Assembly: GCA_004335635.1 (NCBI GenBank)
Contig: QAXH01005141.1
Span: 1 to 19,637 of the forward strand
DNA length: 19,637 nt
Reading direction: 5' to 3'
Origin: Chloromonas sp. AAM2
Taxonomy: Eukaryota; Chlorophyta; Chlorophyceae; Chlamydomonadales; Chlamydomonadaceae
Below are positions 9,091 through 19,142 of the stretch, in pieces. The notes under the pieces were generated by a model. It was not told the DNA's origin and did no database searches. It saw nothing but the letters and a program-made list of their open reading frames with translations. The number at the start of each line of letters is the position of its first letter. Position 1 is the first letter of the stretch. The position numbers and the translations under genes were made by a program.

Positions 9091-10234
9091 CAGGTATTTG
9101 ACACTTATGCTCGTCCTCTACATACCCATCATATGTTCCATGCTTTAACCTTATCCCTCTGCATTGCTCTTGGCTTGCCGACCGCTTCTTCTACCTTTTC
9201 TACCAGTCCGTGCCTACCCATCCTTGCGTCTTTGTTTACCTTCGTTACGAGATAAACAAAATGGTTTTGTGTATTCACGTGGACTTCAGCCCGTCCAACC
9301 TTTAAGAGAAGGAGATTGTGGCACATCGCAATAGCAATGGTGCTGATAACCACACGGGGTGCTAACCTATCCACAAACCGCGTTGGACACTAAATTTGGC
9401 TCTAAAATACGTATAGTGCAATGTTCATTGTTTCTCATATGTCATATCTCACCATGTGTTCACATGGTTGCAGGGCATGACATCGTCAAAGTTCTTGAAG
9501 GTGTTGAAGACAGACTGTACAGAGGTATTGGCAAGTGTTCTAAACTCCAATGTGCAAACATTGCTTGCAACTGTGTTGAGAATTGTCACATTTGTCCACG
9601 TTGGGTGGAGACTGGGATAGTTATGTCTTAGGATGAGAACTAGCATAAGCATTGGTGAATGACCCATCAATTCCACCATGAGTATCATGGTGCTATTGAG
9701 TATTCAGTTACAGACGGCGGCACTGCAGTTGATCGCTTGGACTACACTGTACAAGTGTCCATTTCAATCGCAGAAGCTGTCAAGGAACTTCTACATGATA
9801 CCACCAGATATGCTACAACACTCCACACATTGAAAATGTAGCTGAAGCAGAGCCACGGAATAGAACAACAAGTTTCTTGCCAGTCATGCACAAGTGTTAA
9901 ATGCCTGCGGTAGGACACTGCCAGCAGATGATGCAACTGAGTTTGTACGGAAAGAAAATGAGGGCGCACAATCTAAATGATGAAGGAATGGCTTGCATGA
10001 GCCATTTTACTTCACCTTTCTGTTCATTGCCACACGTGGTCACAATTCATTTCGCAAATGCTAAGTGAGTTCATCTGCCATGGAGATGGCTATCACAAAC
10101 GCACACCCTGACAGGAAGTGCACTCCTAATCACATTCTAGTGTACAGCGAGCCAGTTGCACTTGCAAGCAAACAGTAACCAGTTGTACGTAGGCTTGCTT
10201 GGCAGCGGAAGCGGCTATTCCTGCAGGCACACAT
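9091..10234. other. 3' flank of copy B, no confident gene
   Basis: This AT-richer stretch probably holds the copy B 3' untranslated region. On the plus strand one frame is open over 9470-9631 (GHDIVKVLEGVEDRLYRGIG) and again over 9659-9841 (AIEYSVTDGGTAVDRLDY), separated by three stops. The minus strand is also open over 9449-9688, so neither is convincing. Confidence 0.4.
9708..9712 (-). terminator. Candidate TGTAA polyadenylation signal for copy B
   Basis: TTACA on the plus strand, TGTAA on the minus strand, about 520 bp downstream of the copy B stop codon. It is the first such motif there. The spacing resembles that downstream of copy A (about 550 bp), which is modest support for a 3' untranslated region of about half a kilobase in both genes. 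Confidence 0.3.
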
Positions 10235-12218
10235 CTAGTAGTTGGAGCTCTGCTGGTTCTGGTTGCATCTCATCTCCTCGGTGCTGGTGTAGGGCACGGA
10301 TGGCGGGTTGCTACCATCATACTGGTTAGTACCATCGTACTGAATACCACCACTCTGCTGGTAGCTGCCGTCTTGGCCACTGCCGCTGTTGTAGCCACCA
10401 CTGCCGTAGCCACCAGCCTGGCCACTGCCGGTGTTGTAACCGCTGCTGTTGTAGTCACCTGCCACACATGAAAATGGTTTGGGCTCGAGGTACACATTGC
10501 GTATTACAAATTGATTGATGAATTGCAAGCTTGCCACATTGATCACAGCGCCATGTTAATAACAAACTGCCAACTTGCCAGGTCCTCATCATCACCGACT
10601 TTTAGAGTGAGGACGGTGTTAGGAGTAATTGGCTAGATTGTCAGGATTAGGTGCACGGCGACATGTTGCAGCTTCCCTGACAAACACATGTTTTAGCCGA
10701 GGTGGCACAGCTTTGCCCACACATGGTAGCAACTCACCAGACTCGTTATTTCCTGAGCCGCTGCCAGGTGTGATCTTCTGCACCACGTTCTTGACCTTCT
10801 GGCCCATGTTGCCCATGGCTTCGGAAGCTGCAGTCAAGAGCACAGCAGCGCCATTACCAACATGCATGCAGCCTCCACAGCTTGCAAACGGACAGTTGAA
10901 CACGCAGGTGTAAAAACACAGCAGGAGGACACAGCAGTGAGAAATGAGGCTGCATGCCATGAATGAGAGGTCACAGCTTACCGTTGCTCTTGTTTTCATT
11001 TCCGCTGCTGTACTGCTTGTCACTGCCAGTGTTGTACTGGTTGTCACTGCCAGTGTTGTACTGGTTGTCACTGCCAGTGTTGTACTGGTTGTCACTGCCG
11101 GAGTTGTCCGACTTGTTTCCACCAGTGAACAGATTCTTCACCTTCTGTCCCAGGCCGCCCAGGCCTGCAAAGCGTTACCAAGCTGTGATCAGGTGCACAG
11201 GTTTGTAGAGTGCCCCGTACTGTCTTCAGAGTGCAGCCTAATGCCTAACAAGTGAGTTAGTGCAGTGCTGTGCACGAGCAATGTAAACGCTGATGGATTA
11301 TAGCTGCAGTAAGGTTGTGGCCGTGTGTGACATAGTTTGCTGGTCCAAAAACTTATTCACTGGCAGGAGTTCCCTCACCAGAGCCAGTATTGTTGCCACC
11401 CTCGGTGTTGCTGTTGTCGTTGTTGTATCCACCGGTGCTGCCATACGTCTGGCCCTGGCCGGCGCTGGAGGTGTTGTAGGCGCTGTCGCCAGCACCTGAC
11501 TGATAGCCTGTGTACTGGTTGTCAGCACCTGTGCTCAACGCGCAAACAATTTCAAGGTCAGGAACATATACAACTGTCTTGTACGTTACGAGTACTGTTG
11601 CGACACGCGTTCGCAAAGTCCTGTCGCTGTTCTTGTGTAATGGTTGTATCCTGAAGTGTTTCGGAAAAGACGTCGTAACGCCGATGCTTGCATCCAGGCC
11701 ACATACACTTGTTTAGAAGGTCGGATTGCTTCTGAAGCACATCTACTTGCAGAACAGATGCAGCTGCGACTTGTCTCACCCTTCTTGTTGGCCATGCTGA
11801 TGTCCACTGAACCGTCTGCCATGCCCTGCTGGCGTGTGGTGTCCTGCATCGCACGACAAAGAATTGACGATGACGATGGAAGATGGCTTCGCACACCAGC
11901 TGGCGTGCACGAAACGCGCATCATCGAAGATATACGACGAGAGAGTTGCAAAATCTTGGTATCGGGCCAAAATCTTGAGTGAAAAGCACGTGACACCTTG
12001 CAGTCAACTGTAGCTCTGTGATTTCAGAAAAGGTCTGATTCTAATGCAGCACAGCGCGCGAGTAGCAAAAATGTAGGAACTCTGTGCAGCTACTTCCAAG
12101 ATACGAATGTGACTTATGAAGTGATCTGATTTCTTGCATTGCAGGGACAGCTCTTGCCTCAAGTCCACAGAGCCTTGGATTTCCTCACCTGGCCAGATTG
12201 GTTGTAGTAGTCGCTCAT
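10235..12218 (-). CDS. Hydrophilic Gly/Asn/Ser-rich repeat protein, copy B (6 exons, 246 aa)
   Basis: Exons, minus strand: 12218-12189, 11843-11780, 11528-11379, 11164-10982, 10827-10738, 10458-10235. Introns are GT-AG with the same phases as copy A (0,1,1,1,1), and exon 2 (64 nt) and exon 4 (183 nt) are identical in length. The start MSDYYNQSGQ matches copy A exactly. The first GQKVKNL segment begins GLGGLGQKVKNL, where copy A has GMSGLGQKVKNL. It is followed by four GSDNQYN-type 8-residue repeats, the last degenerate. Exon 5 is longer than in A (ITPGSGSGNNES). Exon 6 lacks A's long GSGDNTGSAYNT expansion but keeps a segment A has lost, with IQYDGTNQYDGSN, then VPYTSTEEM. Both copies end in QQ-x-SNY. 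All junctions preserve frame, so the gene looks intact. A disordered hydrophilin or LEA-like role is inferred from composition only. Confidence 0.8.
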
Positions 12219-12680
12219 GGTGTCGGAGTTATGACTTGACTGGGGTTGTCGAAGACCTTTCGATGCGAGCGCAGCTGCTGCTGGGAGAGACTTGAGATGG
12301 ACTTTACTTAGTAGCAGGTATATGAACTTGATGCTCTGATCGGGCAGGGGACGAGGCCGGGGTATTCTACGCCGGTGGGAGTGTGATAACCGTTTTGGAG
12401 CTGGGAACTCGTCTCCGAGATTGGTACGAATTCCGACATGCTGTGCAGCAACTGCTGGCCTGGTTCGCGCCTTCTGCGCTCGTGCATTGCAGCTGAGATG
12501 CATTGGCTGCGGGTGTTGGGCGAGGGTCTGGCTTGCGTAACGGAGATGCTGACTTGCGTGTGATCGTACCCCCACTGCGTTGCATGGACATGCGTGGCCA
12601 TGTTCGCGGCGACCCGCTCAGAATGGCGTGGTTCATCTCTCTGCTGGCTGTACTGCACCAATCACGTCCATAGGCTTGAA
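12219..12680 (-). promoter_or_regulatory. Upstream region of copy B with TATA-like element
   Basis: It contains ATATA near 12319-12323, about 100 bp above the start codon. Farther upstream are blocks shared in order with copy A: TTGGTACGAATTCCGAC, GTGCAGCAACTGCTGG, GGTTCGCGCC, GTTGGGCGAGGGTC and GCCATGTTCGCGGCGA. The similarity includes indels and ends near 12680, which may mark one boundary of the duplicated unit. Open frames across it are not conserved in register between copies. Confidence 0.5.
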
Positions 12681-14450
12681 CACCCGGTTAGATAAGGTTT
12701 AATTTCAAGCTCTGTTCACGTATTAGCTGTGGGTTCGTTTCACGCTGCTTGAATTGGAGTGGGCGAGATGATCCGATATCGTCACTTGGCCAAGTTGTGT
12801 TTAGATGGACTGCTCGGAAGCTGTCCTTCCCTATGAATCAACGCAGTACACGACGCACTTGTTGAACTGCAGCCAGTCTGCAACGTACTTCCTTGCAGTC
12901 CGTGCCCTGCCCACAACAGCAGCTAAGGCGCTCTCCAACATGGCAGCGCTCTCCAACATGCCGCTCAGCGCTGGGACCGGTGGACGGCACAGCTAGCAGC
13001 CATTGGAGATGTACAGCCGTGGATGGGCAGTTTGCATTTACGGACTAGCAGAGGTTTAGGGACAAGCCAGTTAGAAGCACAGATTGGCCAACTGACAGTT
13101 GAGGTAGTCATTGACCTGCAACTGGGCAGTTGGGGGTCCTGTTTGGCCAACTGACAGTCAGCTTCAAGAGGTAGTCAACGACCTGTAACTGGTACTGTCG
13201 ACTCAACTGATCAGTACGGGTTAGCTGCCGGAAATTTCAACTGACCCTTGGCTGCTGCCCCTTGGCTGCCCCTTGACTGGGTCGTGACTGGACCTCGACT
13301 GAGCAGCTTGACTGGGTTTCTACTGACCCTGTACTGATGGATGACTGCCCAGTCAGGCCGTCACACTGGCGTAGGGTGGCGTCCGGTAAGCATTTTCATT
13401 AGAGGCAAAGTAAACGGGCATTGTGTACCCGCCCACAGAATGGCGCATTGCATCAGTGAACCACCCTGGCCTTGTGTCGGTCGGGTGTGGCACCTGTTCG
13501 CCGACGCCTGGCATGAGAATCATGCTGGGCACGCATGTCTACAGAGTAAAAGCATGCATACATGCAATTGGAACGCTGTTGGGAGCATGATCAGCCAGGT
13601 GCCTGGTCAGGCCACCACCACGGCATCACAGTCAGCCACGTAGCAGGAGAACCAGTTCTCGGCAGCTGATGAGCAGCAGGAGCATACATGGGCGAGCCGG
13701 CTGCTGCAACCCCAGCTCAGGCAGTTGTGGCCGAGCACCTTCCACGCAGCTCTGACAATAAAGGAGTCGTCGGTCCAGCCAGGCGGGTGCAGCACTCTTT
13801 TCGTTACTCAGAAAGCGCTGATTTTCAGTACTTACCGCTGGCTTTTGAGTAGTTACTGAGTGGAATGCTTGTCTGAGTGCGGGTCCCTGGCCAGAGCATG
13901 CATGTGCGACTGAAGCATGCATACGCACCTTACCAAAGCATGACTAGGCACCTTGCTGAAGCAGAGCTCACAGGGTGCACACTGGCTGCATGCAATGCCC
14001 AGCTGCAGCCATTGGAACTTCACCAAGCTACACAAGCAAGGTTGACCACGGCGAGGTGGAGTCACGACACTCCGGCGTAAATGTAATATATGCGATCCAC
14101 CCTCCTGTTTGCTCGTGACTGTGCAGGTTTAATCATGCCTTACGAAATGAGTCTTGCCTCTTTTGCCTCCTTTTACAACAAGTGTTTGGCTCATGCCTAA
14201 CATCATGGTATTATGATGGGGTTCCGGCCATTCAATCCGCACCCAACGAGGTGCACCGCGCCAATGCAAGGGGAATGCCATCTACCATGCCCTACTTCCA
14301 ATCGTCTCATCATCCTATAGGGTTTTAAACTGCAAGGGGAATTGCACCCCATGGTAGAGTCTCCATGGCGAGCGGCTACGTCAGCCAAGCAGCGGCCACG
14401 CCATGCAACGCCTCTGCCAGCCTCTCTCTGGATCACCTGAACAAGCGGCT
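12681..14450. other. Region without a recognised gene, with degenerate repeats
   Basis: No coding sequence is convincing here. At 13084-13200 a block of about 60 bp is imperfectly duplicated: TTGGCCAACTGACAGT, then GGTAGTCA, GACCTG and AACTGG. The following 150 bp is full of short ACTGACC / TGACTGGG words. The last 250 bp probably contain the promoter and 5' untranslated region of the RNA ligase gene. Confidence 0.4.
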
Positions 14451-17400
14451 ATGCGAACCAAACAGTTTCAACTAGCAACCAGATCAACTTCCCCAGCGCT
14501 CCTGCATTCTTTGCTTCAGTTGCACTTCAGATGCGCTAGGCTCGGTTCGCTTGCGCTCATTTCTGCACCTGAACTCAGACGTTTTCATGTCTCTGCAAAA
14601 GACCTGCAGGTGTTTCGCGGTGACGCGGTCACGAGCAACTCTGCCAGGCGCGGCAACGCGCTCGCACGGTAAATATCATAAGAAAGGGCTGTCTGGGCGG
14701 GCTGGATTACAATCAACTCGCGGCGGCCAATCGTCAGTTGACCCTTTCTCTTTGTCTCTTGGAGCCTCCGCTTCCGCCAGAGCACGCACGGTGGGTACCA
14801 ATTGCGCAGATGCAGTGCCTCAATACTGTACACTTTCAGCGAGTGGTGGGGGCGGGCGCGCAGCGGTCGGTGATGTGGACTGTACATCTTACATCTTGCA
14901 TTGTGCACTGGAAGGCACCACCTGACATTTCACCAGCTGAGATTGCACCAGCTGACATTGCAGTAGTTGTCATTGCACCAGCTGATATGTCAATAGTTCA
15001 GTTGACATGAGAAGCATTAAATGCACCAACTTGTCATGACGGCTTGTGAATACATACACAGGTTATACACATACATCCTGTGACCTCAGAATTGGTGACA
15101 TCACATGACAGTATTGTGATGCGCTGGCAACCAAAAGGCTACCACTTTGTTCCCATTGAGTACCTTCACTACATTGACATTGTCATGACTCCACATGCGT
15201 CGAGCCTACTTTGCCTGATGTATGTTTGCCTACAGGCCTCTAGCATCAAGATCATGAGCACACCTGAGGATGGGGTGACAATGCTCAACCTGCACAATGT
15301 GAGTGATGCACGCAAGTGGACCATGAGGCATGTGAAGCAAGAGTTGTTCAAACTTTGCAATCCGTGCGAGAGAGGAGAGTGAAAGAAAGTGAATCCCACA
15401 TTGATGTAGGGTGACAACGTAATGTCATCATCAGGAAGGGTGACAGTCCTGCTAGGGTTACAACAGGGTCACGTGACAATCGTTCAGGGTTACCAATAAA
15501 TGTACAAGAAATTTGGCCGTGCCTGTAGAAGCAGGAAAATTCAAACCAATAAAGAGCAGATATCTAGCCAGCATAACCTACGCCTTGGTTTGTCCACAGT
15601 GCTTTGACTACTGTGTTCATTGCTCTTTGCGCCTTGAAGTTGCCTTCTGTTGCTCAGGATTGGTTAGGACGGTGTCCAGCCTCGTCTCTTGCATGGCTGG
15701 CTAAGGTTCGCGCTTGATGCATGTGGGCCCACCTGATGTAAACAATACACATTTACTGCTACGTCTGACTGGTCTGATGCGTCTATCTGGTGATTCACCA
15801 CCCGCACTCTTGTGTACAGGACACACCCAAGCAGGACGGCCCACTGAACGACGGCTCCGACGATGACAACGAGGCCCCTGCGACCAGCGGCTTTATCCGC
15901 TACCCTTCCATTGACAAGCTGTCTGATGCCGTCCACCGCATGAAGCGCCTCCAGGAGTTAAATGTAGTGCAGCAGGATGTCATCCAGTACGTTGGCACGG
16001 CCAAGATTCACGGCTGTAACTGCTCCCTCGTCTTGTGGCCGGATGGCGAGCTCCAATTTCAGTCGCGAAACCGCATCCTTACGGAAGCTGAGGACCAGAT
16101 GACCTTTGTTCGCAGCATGGCTCCACACCACGAGCGCATCAAGGCCCTGCTTAGGGCTGCTCGCCAGCGATGTGGGGCTCCTGAGGATGCACTGGTGAGC
16201 AGGAATGTTAGTGAGCTCATGTGCCTATATACCACGAGTATAGAGAAAAAGCATAACTCCTAGGTGCTAGGTCCTAGCTACGAGGGTCTTAGCTAGGGTC
16301 TTAGCTTAGGGTCCTAGTTTAGCTGCATAAGGTCTTATGCAAGGCACTAGCTAGGGCTCTAGGGTACTAACTGCAATAGTTATGGTAATGGTCATGTCTC
16401 GGGGCGCCTATCATTTTCTGATTGCGCTGTCTTCAGCACAGATGGTACACAGTCAATGCGTGTGCAGTGCTGCGCTGCAGGTTGTCCTGTTCGGCGAGTG
16501 GGCTGGCATGGGCATCCAGAAGTACGTGGGCGTTGCCAATCTGCCCAAGCAGTTCTTCGCCTTTGACCTGCTGGTGGGCTCATCCTTCCAGGACCTTGCC
16601 GCCATCAAGGGGGTGGCCGATCATGACGTCGGCATCAGGTGCATCCTGGACGTGTCACCGCTGTACCGCATGGAGGTCTCTGTCAATGACACAGAGGCTG
16701 CCATGGCACAGGCGATGGAGTACACTATGCAGGTGAGAACAAAAGAAAGATGTTTGCCAGTTCTGGGATAATTTACAAAACTGGAACCAGTGTGGCACCT
16801 GCTAAATAGCGAGTGGCTTGGTCGGTCTTGGGTTTAGGTCGTTTTTGCATGTGATTACTCACTGAATTTGCTACTTGTTGGTTGCTTGTCGTGTTATAAC
16901 AAACAAATTACTGTTACAGTACGTTATGTGATGGATATACTATTGGGACAAAACAGAAGAATGAGGTTTGAGTAAGCTGCAACGCTGGACATGCTGATGC
17001 AATCCAACAACCAAACCAGCCCGGCATATTCCAGTCATGAATGCGCTGCAGCTCTGTTGTGCCATGGCACGCCTGTTTTCACTCCAATGGTCTGCATTAA
17101 GCAGTATTGACTTCTTTACTGTAAAATGAACGAAAACAAACATGCATTTTGGGCTTGGTTGGGCCGGATGATTGTGGAGGTTGATAAAACCAAAGCACTT
17201 TCACTGTGTGAACACACAGGTGGACAAGGAATGTCCAGTGGCTGCCAGCCTGGGTGGCAAGGGCGTGGGGGAGGGCATCGTCTGGCGCCCTGCCGACACC
17301 GAGCCCCTCGCCTGGCGCCACAAGCGCGGGCTGTGGTTCAAGACGAAGGGCGAGTCGCACATGGGGGTGGGGGCACCGAGGGCTCCGAGGACCAAGAAGG

Positions 17401-18347
17401 AGAAGTCCACTACATTGCGACGACCGCCCGCTCGCGGCCTGTCTCCGGAGGAAGTCCGCCTGGCAGCGCTGCTCACACGGGGCAGGTACATGCAGGTACG
17501 TACTGAGGCTGACCGTTCCCCGGGTATCGGTCTGAATCTGTACCTGCATCTCTTGACTTCTTGGCTTGTGTCGTCTGTAACCAGCTGCTGATATGTACAC
17601 ATGTACTCTACAGCCCGCCCAACTGACTGTCTTCGGCCATATAGGAAAGGGTGAGTGAGTGAGTGAGTGAGTGAGTGAGTGAGTGAGTGAGTGAGTGAGT
17701 GAGTGAGTGAGTGAGTGAGCGAGCGAGCGAGCGAGCGAGTGAGTGAGTGAGTGAGCGAGCGAGCGAGCGAGTGAGTGAGTGAGTGAGCGAGCGAGTGAGT
17801 GAGTGAGTGAGTGAGTGTTTTGACATCTGTATTGTCCGACAAGTCGAACAGAAGTTGGAGCAAGTGTCATCATGGGTCATCATGGGTAAGTCTATCTGTA
17901 TGTTCACGGCAGGAGAAGTACCACAGGACTCTGGGGCGGACGTGCACCGCCCTGACCTACCCTGAGCAAGAAAATGCAGTCAGCAAAACAAAGCAAAACC
18001 GACGTGGCGGGCGGTCAGAGAACCTAACAGCTTGGGTGGCAGGCAGCCTAGGCGTTTTAGGTCGAGGTTTTCCAAATCTCAATTCCTTGCTGCCCGCCAT
18101 GCACCTTCAGGGTTTGGAGTCCATTCGCGAGATGCACCCGAACAAGACCTTTGACCCACCCACCGTTGTGTCTAAGGCCGCCCTATGGATGGTGTCCGAC
18201 GTGCTCAAGGAGGAGCAGCAGGAGCTTGAGGCTATGGGCCTGTACGACAAGGGCCTCCTGTTCAAAGCGGCCATGCCACTGGCTAAGGATATGGTCATCA
18301 ACTGGCTGCTGGATGAAGAGGAGGTGGAGGAGGAGGGGAGCGAGTGA
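14451..18347 (+). CDS. RNA ligase, Rnl2 / editing-ligase type, possibly mitochondrial
   Basis: Exons with firm support: 15820-16194, 16481-16732, 17220-17495 and 18111-18347, all joined in phase 0. They encode a covalent nucleotidyltransferase that seals RNA nicks: Lys is adenylated, AMP passes to the RNA 5' phosphate, and the 3' OH attacks. Visible motifs are RYPSI; motif I KIHGCN (Lys is the nucleophile, residue 136 of the full model); SRNRI; motif III LFGEWAGMGIQK; IIIa FFAFDL; motif IV GEGIVW (residue 301); and motif V LWFKTKG. The last exon is helical and acidic, like the C-terminal domain of Rnl2 ligases. Two 5' exons are tentative: 14451-14609 (53 aa, Arg/Ser/Leu-rich, ending RRFHVSAKDLQ, like a mitochondrial presequence) and 15236-15298 (ending in LNLHN). 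Both also keep phase 0, giving 453 aa. The final junction (17495 to 18111) skips a microsatellite; a small extra exon there is possible. Confidence 0.82.
14923..14997. repeat. 15-bp minisatellite, 5 imperfect copies
   Basis: Successive 15-bp units are TGACATTTCACCAGC, TGAGATTGCACCAGC, TGACATTGCAGTAGT, TGTCATTGCACCAGC and TGATATGTCAATAGT. It lies in the first modelled intron of the RNA ligase gene. The unit length is a multiple of 3, so the frame stays open through it, but no conserved protein context is visible. Confidence 0.85.
16258..16372. repeat. CTAG-rich degenerate repeat in RNA ligase intron
   Basis: This stretch repeats CTAG / CTTAG words with GGT and GGGT spacers (for example GTCCTAGCTACGAGGGTCTT), many of them self-complementary. 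It lies inside the 16195-16480 intron. The cause is unknown. Confidence 0.7.
16746..16795 (+). repeat. Dispersed repeat copy inside RNA ligase intron
   Basis: It begins AAGATGTTTGCCAGTTCTGG, just after the donor of the 16733-17219 intron. The same sequence is found at about 19145 (plus) and, inverted, at about 19590. Similarity to the inverted copy runs on through TGGAACCAGTG. It appears to be a lone terminal repeat of the element at the right edge. Confidence 0.75.
17651..17817. repeat. GTGA/GCGA microsatellite, about 41 four-base units
   Basis: An uninterrupted run of four-base units switches in blocks between GTGA and GCGA. It lies in the modelled last intron of the RNA ligase gene (17496-18110). 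The blockwise alternation suggests expansion by slippage after point changes. The long Ser/His/Leu/Thr frame it creates on the minus strand is an artefact. Confidence 0.95.
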
Positions 18348-18782
18348 AGAAAGAAAGAAAGACGATGCCGAACGGCGTTAGTGAGGAGGCCAAGCCAAAC
18401 CCATACGTGGGAGGAGGCTGAGCAGCAGCGCTCAGCAGCGGGGCCTGGTCTGTTGCACCAGCCCTTCTCGGGCCACCCAAGATTGCTACGAATGTGCCCA
18501 CTCCCCTCTTGGAGCCAGTCCCCATGGGACTGCTACATAACAGCGTGCTGTCATTTCACATCCACATATTTTCTGGGCCCCTGCCCCCTCCCCTGATACC
18601 TGTTCAGACGAGAAAACTGCGAGAACGTGAAATTGGCCGACAGCCCTGCATGGCATTCAGTTCATGCCAAGCATTCATGGCGTTCAAATCAGTTGCCCTT
18701 GCATCAAGCTGCCTGAGCAATCATGATGCGAGAGAAGAGCCACTCAGACACTCAGCCTGCAAGACAAGCTTTTTACCTGTAA
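18348..18782 (+). terminator. RNA ligase 3' untranslated region with TGTAA motif
   Basis: After the TGA stop at 18345-18347 there is an A/G-rich stretch (GAAGAAAGAAAGAAAG) and no further conserved frame. TGTAA at 18778-18782 is a candidate algal polyadenylation signal, giving a 3' untranslated region of about 430 bp. Confidence 0.35.
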
Positions 18783-18821
18783 ACAGGAGAGGGCTGTGAG
18801 TTGTGCAAGAAATGGCGGGGT

Positions 18822-18875
18822 CAGCCCTGAAGCCCTGAGTGGCGGATGCAGCCCTGAAGCCCTGAGTGGCGGATG
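18822..18875. repeat. 27-bp perfect tandem duplication
   Basis: The unit starts CAGCCCTGAAGCCCTGAGTG and ends GCGGATG. It occurs at 18822-18848 and 18849-18875 without mismatch, followed by a partial third start (CAGCTCTG). Confidence 0.95.
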
Positions 18876-19142
18876 CAGCTCTGATGGGCAGAAACCAGTG
18901 CTCACGGCTCAGATGGTCAACATGATGACAGGTGATCTGTCTCAGTGATCTGTCGTCTCGGACGCTTTATTCAGCTACCAGTGAAATGTTGTGACCACCA
19001 AATCATAATGCCCAGATCCGTTGTTTTCCCATTTTCACGTGTTGCCGTGAACACATCGTTTGTCATACGAGAGTACTTCGGCCATCAGTGTGAGCCACCA
19101 CCAGCGGCCATCAGTGTTAGGCCATCAGAGTGAGCGCCAAAA

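Noticed and set aside
10199..10471. Plus-strand hydrophobic Ala/Val/Thr frame
   Set aside because: Antisense of copy B's last exon; an artefact of Gly/Ser/Tyr codon repeats on the coding strand.
14280..14360. Short inverted sequence TCTACCATG / CATGGTAGA considered as a transposon end or hairpin
   Set aside because: Nine base pairs across about 60 bp is too little, and no duplicated target site or second copy was found.
17097..17873. 258-codon minus-strand frame rich in Leu-Thr-His-Ser repeats
   Set aside because: It exists because the four-base microsatellite is read through in every frame on that strand, and it runs antisense to RNA ligase exon 17220-17495. No protein-like sequence outside the repeat supports it.
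17836..17889. Possible mini-exon between the microsatellite and GTAAGT at 17886
   Set aside because: CAG and GTAAGT signals are present, but joining it to the next candidate exon at 17914 gives an early stop in the required frame. Direct splicing from 17495 to 18111 keeps phase 0 and suits the ligase C-terminal domain.
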